Positions 7,762 through 14,796 of a stretch of 15,011 nt of DNA are shown here, piece after piece (the stretch's first letter is position 1; every line of letters starts with the position of its first letter). The notes beneath the pieces were generated by a model, which was given only the letters and a program-made list of their open reading frames with translations, was not told the origin of the DNA and did not search any database. The position numbers and the translations under genes are program-made. This DNA is from Clostridia bacterium. GTDB taxonomy: Bacteria; Bacillota; Clostridia; Oscillospirales; Butyricicoccaceae. The stretch covers positions 1 to 15,011 of the forward strand of contig JAFYOK010000230.1 in NCBI GenBank assembly GCA_017560175.1, read 5' to 3'.

Positions 7762-7790
7762 TTTCCAATCGGCAGGAAACATGGTACAAT
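7762..7790 (+). promoter_or_regulatory. Extended -10 promoter of rlmB
   Basis: TACAAT (7785-7790) is preceded by TGG (7782-7784) as an extended -10, with TTTCCA (7762-7767) 17 bases upstream as a weak -35. The leader then carries a small GC hairpin, CGGCCG-TTT-CGGCCG (7817-7831), ending 9 bases before the Shine-Dalgarno sequence; it could modulate translation but has no T-tract. Confidence 0.55.
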
Positions 7791-7852
7791 AATCTGTATT
7801 GATTTATTTGTAACTGCGGCCGTTTCGGCCGTTGGAAAAGAGAGGGTTCAAC

Positions 7853-8746
7853 GTGAACGATAATAATTATAAGAAGGACTTTGGCAACAAAGGCTACAAC
7901 AAGCAGAATGACCGCAAGGGCGGCGGCCGTCGTTTCGGCGACAATAATAAGCGTCCCTACGGCAATAAGGGCGGCTACGACAGAGCGCCTCGCCGTGATG
8001 ACCGCAGCGAGGAAGAGCGCGAGCTGATCCTCGAGGGCAAGAATGCCATCGAAGAGGCACTGGAAAGCGGACGCGCCATCGACAAGATCATGTTTGCGCC
8101 CGGTTCTCATAAGACCGTCGGTTATCTGATCGCCCGCGCCCGTGAGATGGGCATCCAGGCCCAGGAGACCGATAAGCACAAGCTGGATCGCCTGTCGATC
8201 ACCGGCTCCCATCAGGGCATCGTTGCTCTGTGTGCAGCTGCCAGCTACTCGACTGTAGAAGATATCCTCGGCCTGGCCGAGCAGCGCGGCGAGAAGCCCC
8301 TGCTGCTCATCTGCGACGGTATTACCGATCCCCACAACCTGGGTGCGATTATCCGTACCGCAGAGATCGTCGGTGCTCACGGTATCATCGTTCCCAAGCG
8401 CCGCAGCGCCGGCCTCAATGCTGCCTGCGCCAAGGCTGCTGCCGGTGCGCTGGAGTATATGCCCATCGCCAAGGTTTCCAATCTGCAGGCCTGCATCGAA
8501 GAGCTGAAGGAAAAGGGCATCTTCATCTTTGCTGCCGATATGGGCGGCAAGGCCATGTATGATCTCGACTTCACCGTTCCTGCCGCCATTGTTATCGGTT
8601 CGGAAGGCGAAGGCATCTCCCGTATGGTTCGCGAGAAGAGCGACCATATCGTCAGCATCCCCCAGAAGGGCCGTATCCAGTCCCTCAACGCCTCCAACGC
8701 TGCCGCAGTTCTTCTTTATGAGGCTCTGCGTCAGAGAAGTATCTAA
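7853..8746 (+). CDS. rlmB: 23S rRNA 2'-O-methyltransferase, TrmH/SpoU family (RlmB type)
   Basis: A 297-residue SAM-dependent ribose methyltransferase; RlmB methylates G2251 in the 23S rRNA peptidyl-transferase region. All three SPOUT motifs are present: motif 1 DPHNLGAIIRTA (residues 159-170, with Asn162 and Arg168), motif 2 VIGSEGEGIS (247-256), and motif 3 IPQKGRIQSLNASNAAAVLLYE (269-290, Ser277-Leu-Asn), the last normally reading SLNVSVAA, so SNAA is a variation. The substrate-binding domain covers about 58-135. An unusual first 50 residues are Asn/Gly/Arg/Lys-rich (KGGGRRFGDNNKRPYGNKGG), probably disordered and RNA-binding. An upstream in-frame TTG (7832) would overlap the ribosome binding site; AGAGGG (7841-7846) points to GTG 7853. 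The 3' end is partly duplicated about 170 bases downstream. The family is certain; the exact target position is inferred from homology. Confidence 0.9.
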   Translation: MNDNNYKKDFGNKGYNKQNDRKGGGRRFGDNNKRPYGNKGGYDRAPRRDDRSEEERELILEGKNAIEEALESGRAIDKIMFAPGSHKTVGYLIARAREMGIQAQETDKHKLDRLSITGSHQGIVALCAAASYSTVEDILGLAEQRGEKPLLLICDGITDPHNLGAIIRTAEIVGAHGIIVPKRRSAGLNAACAKAAAGALEYMPIAKVSNLQACIEELKEKGIFIFAADMGGKAMYDLDFTVPAAIVIGSEGEGISRMVREKSDHIVSIPQKGRIQSLNASNAAAVLLYEALRQRSI

Positions 8747-8912
8747 AGAGTAAATATAGTTTCTTTGGCCGTATAAATAAACGGCACTTCTGTGCCGCGC
8801 CGATGATTCGGCGTTGATTTTAGAAGGCTTTGCCGACTAAAATCTATAAAATTCTAAGGGTTCCCATGAAATGCTTGCATTTCATGGTAGGATTCTGCGC
8901 CAGAGAGGCATC
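8725..8912 (+). repeat. Diverged direct repeat of the rlmB 3' end (8725-8743 and 8894-8912)
   Basis: TCTGCGTCAGAGAAGTATC at the end of rlmB recurs as TCTGCGCCAGAGAGGCATC at 8894-8912, with 16 of 19 bases identical and all three differences transitions. In the rlmB frame both encode LRQR(S/G)I; the downstream copy continues as EESNNEK and a stop. The roughly 150 bases between them are mostly hairpins. The pattern suggests an insertion or recombination event at the gene end. Confidence 0.6.
8782..8887. repeat. Cluster of hairpins downstream of rlmB
   Basis: Four consecutive inverted repeats: CGGCAC/GTGCCG (8782-8797), CGCCGA/TCGGCG (8798-8813), GATTTTAG/CTAAAATC with an inner GGC-TTT-GCC (8816-8844), and CCATGAAATGC/GCATTTCATGG (8864-8887). 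The second is followed by TTGATTTT and might act as a weak rlmB terminator; no other terminator is visible. The dense chain of palindromes looks like a non-coding mobile or REP-type element rather than random spacer. Confidence 0.6.
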
Positions 8913-8922
8913 GAAGAAAGCA

Positions 8923-8974
8923 ATAATGAAAAATGAATAGTGAAGAATGAATAATTGCGGAGCCGCAAAGCGGC
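8923..8974. repeat. AATGAA-rich repeat with a GC hairpin (REP/MITE-end like)
   Basis: An A-rich run of imperfect AATGAA units (8923-8953) leads into a GCCGC-AAA-GCGGC hairpin (8962-8974). From memory this combination resembles the ends of small palindromic repeats common in gut Clostridia, but copy number cannot be judged from one window. The rest of the gene-free stretch up to 9056 holds only the probable promoter and ribosome binding site of the next gene. Confidence 0.4.
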
Positions 8975-9008
8975 AGAAGAATAAAAGAAATCAAAATTAT
9001 TTGTTTTT

Positions 9009-9017
9009 TGCTAAAAT
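9009..9017 (+). promoter_or_regulatory. Candidate extended -10 for the P-type ATPase-like gene
   Basis: TGC-TAAAAT (9009-9017) matches the extended -10 form used at 4284-4292 and 13613-13621. No convincing -35 is found 17 bases upstream. AGGTGA (9047-9052) then precedes the TTG start by 4 bases. Confidence 0.4.
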
Positions 9018-9056
9018 ATACCGTATATCATTTCTAAAATATAATCAGGTGATTTT

Positions 9057-11243
9057 TTGAGCGAAAAAAAGAATGGTGAGCAGGAACGCTTTTCCATCGA
9101 TGATATCATCGCCGAGATCAAAGCCGAACAGGGCGCTGACCCAACGGCTGCGCTTTCGGAAGAGATAGCTGCGGAGATGGATCTGCCCGACCTGCCCAGC
9201 CCCCCAGCCGGGGTTCAACAACTGCATACAGAGCCCGAGGGGCAGGATGGGCAGAGCGAAGAACCGGCCGCCGAAAATGAACCGATCCCCCTGCCCATTC
9301 GTCGTCCTCGTCCTCAGATCGAGGAGGAGCCCGAACCGGAAGGTGATATCATCGTCGACGATGAAGAAATGCACCAGGATAAGGCACCCGGCCGTCGCGT
9401 CATTCTCTTCAAGAGCCGCCGTATCCGTACCGATGAGGGAACAGAGGCGGAGGAAGAAACAGAGGCCGATGGGGAAGAGGGAGAGCCCGAGGAAGGCAAG
9501 TTCATTCCCTATCCCGTATCCGACGACAATGAAGAGTATTATGTCGAAGAGGAATACTACGAGGAAGAGGAGGAGGAACTTCCTTACGACTTCCTGAATG
9601 TTCCCTTCGACGATCCTACCCGCGCCGTTAAAAAGCTGGGCAAGAAGCTGGTCGGTATGTCCGGCCGTCTGATCAGTGCCGTGCTGGTCACGCTCTTTTC
9701 CGGCTATCTGACTTTTGCCGAAACGTTGGGTTTGCCGGCGCTGACCATTGCCGGTACCGATGCCGCGCTGCTGCAGAGCGGTCTGCTGGGCCTTTGCGTC
9801 CTGCTGTCGCTGCTTTGTGCGTGGGAAGTTACAACTGCCGGTGTATGGCGATTGACCAGATTGCGTCCCACCTTCGACAGTCTGGTGGTCTTTTCGGCAT
9901 TGGCCACCATTGTACATTGTATCTTTACGGCCTTTGGTCTGTCGGATGGACAGCCGCTGGCCTTTGTATCCTGTGCCTGCTGTTTCTTTGCCCTCAGCAG
10001 CAAACGCAGTCGCGCCATGACCCTCCGACGTACCTATAAGTGTATGGAGATCGCTGCCGATCCCACAGCCGTCAAGGTGGTGGGTGGTAAGGACTATCGT
10101 GCTGCTGTCAAGACACACAACCGTGCCTATGCCGAAGTGAGTGATGTTGCCGGTATGGATCTTGCCGAGCGCACCTCCTGCATTTTTGCTCCCGTGGCCA
10201 TTGTCGCATCTTTTGCACTGGCCGTTGTCGCCAGCTTTGGCAAGGGAGATGCCGGACGCTTTGTCTGGTCGCTGGCTGTCATCAGTTCGGTCATCGCCCC
10301 CTTTGCGCTGGCCTCGGCTTCGACCGCCCCCTGGGGACGTGTAGCCAAGCGCCTGTTCACCTCGGGCGCGGCCATTCTCGACCACCATGCGGCATCTCAG
10401 CTATCCAGAGTCAAGCGTGTGGCCCTGTATGATGGCGATATTTTCCCGTTGGGTGCTGTTTATATTGCAGGCATGAAGATCACATCCTCTACCATCAAGA
10501 TGGAGCAGGTGGTGGCCGATGCCGCAGCCGTTATGAAAGAGGTGGGCGGCGGTGTTGCCAAAGCCTTTGGTGACTTTGCCCGTGAACAGTATCTTGTACC
10601 TCGTCGTGCCCTCAATGTCCGCTATTTCGAAGGCGGCGGTATCGCGGCGCAGGTCCAGGGCGATTATGTTCTGATGGGCAGCGCAGCCTTCCTGCAGAAG
10701 ATGGGCGTTATGATCCACGAAGGCAGCGACAAGAAGGATGCTGTTTTTGTAGCCGTCAATTCCTACGAAGCGGCGATCTTTACCCTCAAGTATACCGTCC
10801 AGCCTCAGCCCTATGCGGCGCTGGGCATCCTCAGCAAGTTCGGTATGATCGCCGATCTGGCTGTCAAGGATTTCAGCGTTACCGAGCGACTGGTGGAAAA
10901 TCGTTTTGCCATCAAACGCAAGCTGCTCCATGTTCCCGAACTGGCCATCAAGGAGGCCTACTGGAACGAGGAACTGGGCAAGGAAGCGCCGGTCTGTGCC
11001 ATCCTGACCCGCGACAGCGCCCTGGCCTTTATGGAGGTCGTCGGCGGTGCCCGCTGCCTCATCCGCACGGTGCGTCTGGGCCTCTTCTGTGCCTATGCCT
11101 GCAGCCTGATCGGTATGGTCACCATGTATTTTCTGGCTGCTATGGATAAAATTTATCTGGCTTCTCCGGAGAATATTGTGCTCTATCTGCTCATCTGGCT
11201 GCTGCCTGTACGGTTTGCTTCACTGTTTTTAACGAGATATTAA
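9057..11243 (+). CDS. Degenerate P1B-type ATPase-like membrane protein with a long acidic N-terminal tail
   Basis: A 728-residue protein that standard annotation would probably call hypothetical. Residues 1 to about 185 are a Glu/Asp/Pro-rich, probably disordered tail (YYVEEEYYEEEEEELPYDF at 161-179). The remainder has P1B-ATPase topology: four membrane helices (about 203-225, 236-260, 274-293, 299-314), a 60-residue A-like loop, two helices (376-395, 402-420), a 250-residue cytoplasmic loop, and two helices (671-695, 705-726). Helix six ends APFALASA (414-421), aligning with the metal-site CPCALGLA; then AKRLFTSGAAILDHHAA matches the region leading to the phosphorylation site, where DKTGT is replaced by YDGDIF (458-463). 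YVLMGSAAFLQKMGV (537-551) resembles the N/P-domain GN..(F/L)L...GI stretch. No TGES, DPxR, TGDN or GDGxND is seen, so ATP-driven transport is unlikely. Start: TTG 9057, since the in-frame stop at 9042 excludes anything longer, and AGGTGA precedes it. Role unknown. Confidence 0.82.
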   Translation: MSEKKNGEQERFSIDDIIAEIKAEQGADPTAALSEEIAAEMDLPDLPSPPAGVQQLHTEPEGQDGQSEEPAAENEPIPLPIRRPRPQIEEEPEPEGDIIVDDEEMHQDKAPGRRVILFKSRRIRTDEGTEAEEETEADGEEGEPEEGKFIPYPVSDDNEEYYVEEEYYEEEEEELPYDFLNVPFDDPTRAVKKLGKKLVGMSGRLISAVLVTLFSGYLTFAETLGLPALTIAGTDAALLQSGLLGLCVLLSLLCAWEVTTAGVWRLTRLRPTFDSLVVFSALATIVHCIFTAFGLSDGQPLAFVSCACCFFALSSKRSRAMTLRRTYKCMEIAADPTAVKVVGGKDYRAAVKTHNRAYAEVSDVAGMDLAERTSCIFAPVAIVASFALAVVASFGKGDAGRFVWSLAVISSVIAPFALASASTAPWGRVAKRLFTSGAAILDHHAASQLSRVKRVALYDGDIFPLGAVYIAGMKITSSTIKMEQVVADAAAVMKEVGGGVAKAFGDFAREQYLVPRRALNVRYFEGGGIAAQVQGDYVLMGSAAFLQKMGVMIHEGSDKKDAVFVAVNSYEAAIFTLKYTVQPQPYAALGILSKFGMIADLAVKDFSVTERLVENRFAIKRKLLHVPELAIKEAYWNEELGKEAPVCAILTRDSALAFMEVVGGARCLIRTVRLGLFCAYACSLIGMVTMYFLAAMDKIYLASPENIVLYLLIWLLPVRFASLFLTRY

Positions 11244-11252
11244 AGCGTTTAC

Positions 11253-11285
11253 CCCCTGCCGATACAAACGGCAGGGGATTTTTTT
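11253..11285 (+). terminator. Terminator of the P-type ATPase-like gene
   Basis: A 9-bp stem CCCCTGCCG/CGGCAGGGG (11253-11261 with 11269-11277) with a 7-base loop, followed by A and seven T's (11279-11285). It begins 9 bases after the stop codon. Confidence 0.92.
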
Positions 11286-11338
11286 GTTTATATTGCATAA
11301 TTGACACAAGAATTTTACTACAAATCTGTGAAAATATG

Positions 11339-11367
11339 TTGAAAATGTCAATGGTATACGATATAAT
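11339..11367 (+). promoter_or_regulatory. Strong sigma-A promoter of the EF-G-2-like gene
   Basis: TTGAAA (11339-11344), 17-base spacer, TATAAT (11362-11367). The upstream 11285-11338 stretch is A/T-rich and could act as an UP element; a TTGACA at 11301 lacks a partner -10. The high-quality hexamers fit the gene's expression-type codon bias. Confidence 0.78.
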
Positions 11368-11371
11368 AAGC

Positions 11372-11410
11372 CCTGTTAGCGAATAAAGCAAACCCGTTAG
11401 CAATTAAAGC
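11372..11410 (+). repeat. Two 18-base direct repeats, 21-base period, in the EF-G-2-like leader
   Basis: CCTGTTAGCGAATAAAGC (11372-11389) and CCCGTTAGCAATTAAAGC (11393-11410) match at 15 of 18 positions. They lie between the -10 and the ribosome binding site (AGGAG, 11431-11435), two helical turns apart, in the position expected for a paired operator or a leader RNA element. Confidence 0.6.
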
Positions 11411-11446
11411 GCATCATGCACTTAGAATAAAGGAGAGTAAACACTT

Positions 11447-13516
11447 ATGGCTTTCGCACTGGATAAGACAAGAAACGTTTGCCTGCTGGGTCACGGCGGC
11501 GACGGTAAGACATCTCTCGTTGAGAGCATGCTTTATATGACAGGTGAGACAGATCGTCTCGGCAACATCGTCGACGGTAATACCGTCAGCGACTTTGATG
11601 CAGAAGAAATCAAGCGTCAGATTTCCATTCAGCTGTCCCTGTCCCCCATCCGTTTCAAGGATCACATCATCAACCTGATCGACACTCCGGGTTACTTCGA
11701 TTTCGAAGGCGAAGTTATGAGCGGTCTGCGTGCTGCTGACGCCGGTATCATCGTTGTTTCCGCCAAGAACGGCTGTGCAGTCGGTACAGAGAAGGCTTGG
11801 AAGGAAGTCAGAAAGCGCAACCTGCCCGCATTCTTCTACATCTCCAAGGTAGATGAAGAGCAGGCTGACTACGAAGGCGCTTACGCATCTCTGCGTCAGG
11901 CTTTCGGCAACAGCGTTACACCTTTTGTTATTCCTCTGTTCGATGAAAACGGCAAGGCACAGGGCGTTATCAACCTGCTGCAGGAGATCGTTTACAAGGC
12001 AGAAGACGGCAAGATCAATGAGTATCCCGTTCCCGAAAATAAGAAGGAAAAGGTCGCTCGTCTGCGCGGCGCTCTGATCGAGACCGTTGCTATGAGCTCC
12101 GACGACCTGATGGAAAAGTACTTCGATGGCGAAGAGTTCACCATGGAAGAAATCCTGGTCGGTCTGCGCAAGGGCGTTATCGCCGGTGACATCTCTCCCG
12201 TCATCTGCGGTTCCGCACACAGCGGTCTGGGCACAATGGATATGATCCGTGCCATCATCAACTACGGTCCTCACCCCGACGAGATCCGCACAGAGCGCGG
12301 TGTCGACGAGGACGGTAACGCCATCGAGATGCACTATGATGCAACCGGTGACACAGCTATTTTCGTCTTCAAGACAGTTTCCGACCAGTATGGCCGTTTC
12401 TCCTACTTCAAGGTCATGCAGGGCGAGCTGACTCCCGATATGACTCTGTACAATTCTCAGACCGGCGCCGAGGAAAAGATGGGTACCATCTACATCGTCA
12501 AGGGCAAGAAGCAGTACAAGGTTGATAAGATCGGCTGCGGCGACATCGGTGCCGTTGCCAAGCTGAAGAACACACGCACAGGCGACACTCTGACAAAGAG
12601 CAAGACAGGCGTCAAGCTGCGCGGTGTTGCATACTCCGAGCCCTGCTACTCCAGAGCGATCACACCCAAGGTCAAGGGCGGCGAAGAAAAGATGGTCGCA
12701 GGCCTCAACGCTCTGCGTGACGAAGATCCCTCGTTCACACTGGTCAACAACGCCGAGACCAAGCAGATCGTTATCTCCGGCGCCGGCGATATGCATATCG
12801 ATGTTCTGTGCGCTAAGCTGCAGAGCAAGTTCGGCGTTGAGGTCGAGCTGAGCGATGCTAAGGTTGCTTACCGCGAGAAGATCCGCAAGAAGGTCTCCGT
12901 TGAAGGCAAGCACAAGAAGCAGTCCGGCGGTCATGGTCAGTACGGCCACGTCAAGATGGACTTCGAGCCTCTGTACGATGAGGGCCAGGACTTCCAGTTC
13001 GACGTAACCGTTGTCGGCGGCGCAGTTCCCAAGAACTTCTATCCCGCAGTTGAAAAGGGTATCCGTGAGGCTATGCAGAAGGGCGTTCTGGCCGGCTATC
13101 CCATGGTCGCTCTGAAGGCTACTCTGACCGACGGTTCCTACCACGATGTCGACTCTAACGAACTGTCCTTCGTCACAGCTGCAAGCCTTGCTTACAAGGC
13201 CGGTATCCCCAACGCCAACCCCGTCATCCTGGAGCCCGTCAACTCCATCAAGGTCAATATTCCCGATGATTACATGGGCGACGTTATCGGCGACATGAAC
13301 AAGCGCCGCGGCCGTATCATGGGCATGAATCCTGCAGAAGACGGCACACAGATCGTCGAGGCTGAGGTTCCCGCAGCTGAGATCGCTGACTACGCCATCA
13401 CTCTGCGTGCTATGACACAGGGCAGAGGTTCCTTCACAACCGCTTTCGAGCGCTATGAAGAAGTTCCTGCACACATCCAGGAAAAGATCATCGCTGAGGC
13501 ACAGAAGGAAGACTAA
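11447..13516 (+). CDS. Elongation factor G paralogue (EF-G-2-type translational GTPase)
   Basis: A 689-residue GTPase with the whole EF-G domain order: G domain (1 to about 275), domain II, III (GDMHIDVLCAKL near 447-458), IV (GGHGQYGHVKMDFEP near 497-511) and V (DVIGDMNKRRGRI). The switch motifs differ from canonical EF-G: P-loop GHGGDGKTS (15-23), RQISI for RGITI (57-61), DTPGY for DTPGH (79-83, Tyr replacing the catalytic His), and SKVD for NKxD (133-136). These changes are those of the EF-G-2 group known from Thermus, which still binds ribosomes and hydrolyses GTP. It is therefore probably not the housekeeping fusA, which lies with rpsL/rpsG in most bacteria and is absent here, although automatic pipelines may label it fusA. 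Codon use is biased like the solute-binding gene. Strong promoter, AGGAG 11 bases before ATG, and its own terminator. Confidence 0.92.
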   Translation: MAFALDKTRNVCLLGHGGDGKTSLVESMLYMTGETDRLGNIVDGNTVSDFDAEEIKRQISIQLSLSPIRFKDHIINLIDTPGYFDFEGEVMSGLRAADAGIIVVSAKNGCAVGTEKAWKEVRKRNLPAFFYISKVDEEQADYEGAYASLRQAFGNSVTPFVIPLFDENGKAQGVINLLQEIVYKAEDGKINEYPVPENKKEKVARLRGALIETVAMSSDDLMEKYFDGEEFTMEEILVGLRKGVIAGDISPVICGSAHSGLGTMDMIRAIINYGPHPDEIRTERGVDEDGNAIEMHYDATGDTAIFVFKTVSDQYGRFSYFKVMQGELTPDMTLYNSQTGAEEKMGTIYIVKGKKQYKVDKIGCGDIGAVAKLKNTRTGDTLTKSKTGVKLRGVAYSEPCYSRAITPKVKGGEEKMVAGLNALRDEDPSFTLVNNAETKQIVISGAGDMHIDVLCAKLQSKFGVEVELSDAKVAYREKIRKKVSVEGKHKKQSGGHGQYGHVKMDFEPLYDEGQDFQFDVTVVGGAVPKNFYPAVEKGIREAMQKGVLAGYPMVALKATLTDGSYHDVDSNELSFVTAASLAYKAGIPNANPVILEPVNSIKVNIPDDYMGDVIGDMNKRRGRIMGMNPAEDGTQIVEAEVPAAEIADYAITLRAMTQGRGSFTTAFERYEEVPAHIQEKIIAEAQKED

Positions 13517-13545
13517 TTCCAAAATTAACTGCATAAGTTAAGTGT

Positions 13546-13576
13546 ACCCCGGGCAGCACTGCTGCCCGGGGTTTTT
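13546..13576 (+). terminator. Terminator of the EF-G-2-like gene
   Basis: A 12-bp GC-rich stem (13546-13557 with 13561-13572, ACCCCGGGCAGC) closes an ACT loop and enters a T5 tract (13572-13576), about 30 bases after the stop codon. Confidence 0.95.
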
Positions 13577-13592
13577 GTTTACATAAAATTGC

Positions 13593-13621
13593 TGGAAACG
13601 CCATGTTTTCCTTGCTATAAT
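13593..13621 (+). promoter_or_regulatory. Extended -10 promoter of the patatin-like gene
   Basis: TATAAT (13616-13621) preceded by TGC (13613-13615), with TGGAAA (13593-13598) 17 bases upstream. The spacer overlaps an imperfect inverted repeat, GGAAAC/GTTTTCC (13594-13612), too short to call an operator. Confidence 0.65.
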
Positions 13622-13658
13622 TTTAATATAGAAGAAATCATACACGGGAGGTGTTTAT

Positions 13659-14795
13659 ATGAAGTTGGGTATTGCTCTTGAGGGCGGCGGCGCCAAGGGT
13701 GCTTTTCATATTGGTGTCGTGCAGGCCTGTATGGAGTGCGGTCTGTGGCCGCCTGCGGCCATTACGGGTACATCGATCGGTGCCATCAACGGTGCCATGC
13801 TGGCCCAGGGAGATTACAACCGTGCCCGCAACCTGTGGCTGACCATCAGCGGCAGCGACCTCTTTGATGCCGATAATGCCAAGCTGATCTATGCCGATCT
13901 GACCGATCTGGACGGTCTGTCCGAAGTGTGGGCCAGCCTGAAGGATTTTATTACCGATCGCGGCATTGATACTACCCAGCTGCGCGGCCTCATCGACCTC
14001 TATATCGATCCCGATCGTCTGATGAACAGCCCCATCGATTACGGTATGGTCACTCTGTCGCTGCCCGATTTCGAGCCTGTGGAGATCTTCAAGGGGGAAA
14101 TGGGACAGGAGAATATTCCCACCTATATTTTGGCCAGCGCGGCGCTGCCGGGCTTCCAGAAGGTGTCGATGGGCAAAAAGTTCTTTCTCGACGGCGGTTT
14201 ATATGACAACTGCCCGGTCAATATGCTGCTGGAAAGCGGCTGCGAGATGGTCATTGCCGTCCGTACCCATGCGGCAGGTGTCATCCGCTATGACGAAAAA
14301 GATGTACGTGTAGTTACCGTTTCGCCCAGCGAAGATCTGGGCTCTATCCTGCGTTTTTCGCCCGAACAGGCACGACATAATATTGAACTGGGCTACTATG
14401 ACGGTCTGCGCGTCCTGCGCCGGCTGGGTGGACGGTATTACTACTTGACCGATGTTGCTCATGGTCTTGGGCCGAAGTTGTGGAATGTTTCGGAAGAGAC
14501 CATTCGTACCATTGCGAAATCTCTCCACCTGAGCACCAAGCTGGAACCACGCCGACTGCTTTTTGAACGCATTCTGTCGCTGCTCTTTGACATGCTGGAG
14601 CTGGATAAGGGCGCAGGCTATGATGACCTCATCGTGGCCATGATTGAGCATCGTGCCAAGCGATGCGGCATTGAGCGCCTGCAGTGTTATACTGCTTTGG
14701 AGCTGCTGGAACTGGCTATGAAGGGTACACCCACCGGCCGCGCCCGCGCACTGGATAAGATCATCGACCTGCTGCTCTGTGAGCTGATGAAATAG
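13659..14795 (+). CDS. Patatin-like phospholipase family protein
   Basis: A 378-residue serine hydrolase of the bacterial patatin family, expected to cleave acyl esters of phospholipids or related lipids. The catalytic layout is intact: oxyanion-hole loop GGGAKGAFHIGV (residues 9-20), nucleophile elbow GTSIG with Ser39 (37-41), and the catalytic Asp178 in FLDGGLYDNCPV (176-187). The ASAALPGF segment (159-166) is also typical. There is no signal peptide or membrane helix, so it should be cytosolic. The C-terminal part after about residue 210 is extra, largely helical-looking and without a recognised domain. GGGAGGTG (13646-13653) just upstream fixes ATG 13659. Single-gene unit with an extended -10 promoter; no lipid-metabolism neighbours in the window, so the substrate is unknown. 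Confidence 0.92.
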   Translation: MKLGIALEGGGAKGAFHIGVVQACMECGLWPPAAITGTSIGAINGAMLAQGDYNRARNLWLTISGSDLFDADNAKLIYADLTDLDGLSEVWASLKDFITDRGIDTTQLRGLIDLYIDPDRLMNSPIDYGMVTLSLPDFEPVEIFKGEMGQENIPTYILASAALPGFQKVSMGKKFFLDGGLYDNCPVNMLLESGCEMVIAVRTHAAGVIRYDEKDVRVVTVSPSEDLGSILRFSPEQARHNIELGYYDGLRVLRRLGGRYYYLTDVAHGLGPKLWNVSEETIRTIAKSLHLSTKLEPRRLLFERILSLLFDMLELDKGAGYDDLIVAMIEHRAKRCGIERLQCYTALELLELAMKGTPTGRARALDKIIDLLLCELMK

Positions 14796-14796
14796 G

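Noticed and set aside
7832..7852. TTG 7832 as the start of rlmB
   Set aside because: It lies upstream of the AGAGGG site that serves GTG 7853 and has no site of its own.
9040..9045. TATAAT just before the pseudo-ATPase gene as its -10
   Set aside because: It ends 1 base before the AGGTGA ribosome binding site, so a transcript from it would lack that site.
9045..10388. A 447-codon minus-strand frame opposite the acidic tail and first helices of the pseudo-ATPase
   Set aside because: Gly/Thr/Gln-rich shadow of the acidic coding strand, with no start signals; the plus frame shows coherent membrane topology.
11301..11306. TTGACA as the -35 of the EF-G-2-like gene
   Set aside because: No -10 hexamer sits 16-18 bases downstream; TTGAAA 11339 with TATAAT 11362 is the coherent pair.
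11414..13534. A 706-codon open frame on the minus strand covering the whole EF-G-2-like gene
   Set aside because: It mirrors a codon-biased real gene, has no ribosome binding site or family resemblance, and its Leu/Asp/Val-rich product is what antisense of RNY-type codons gives.
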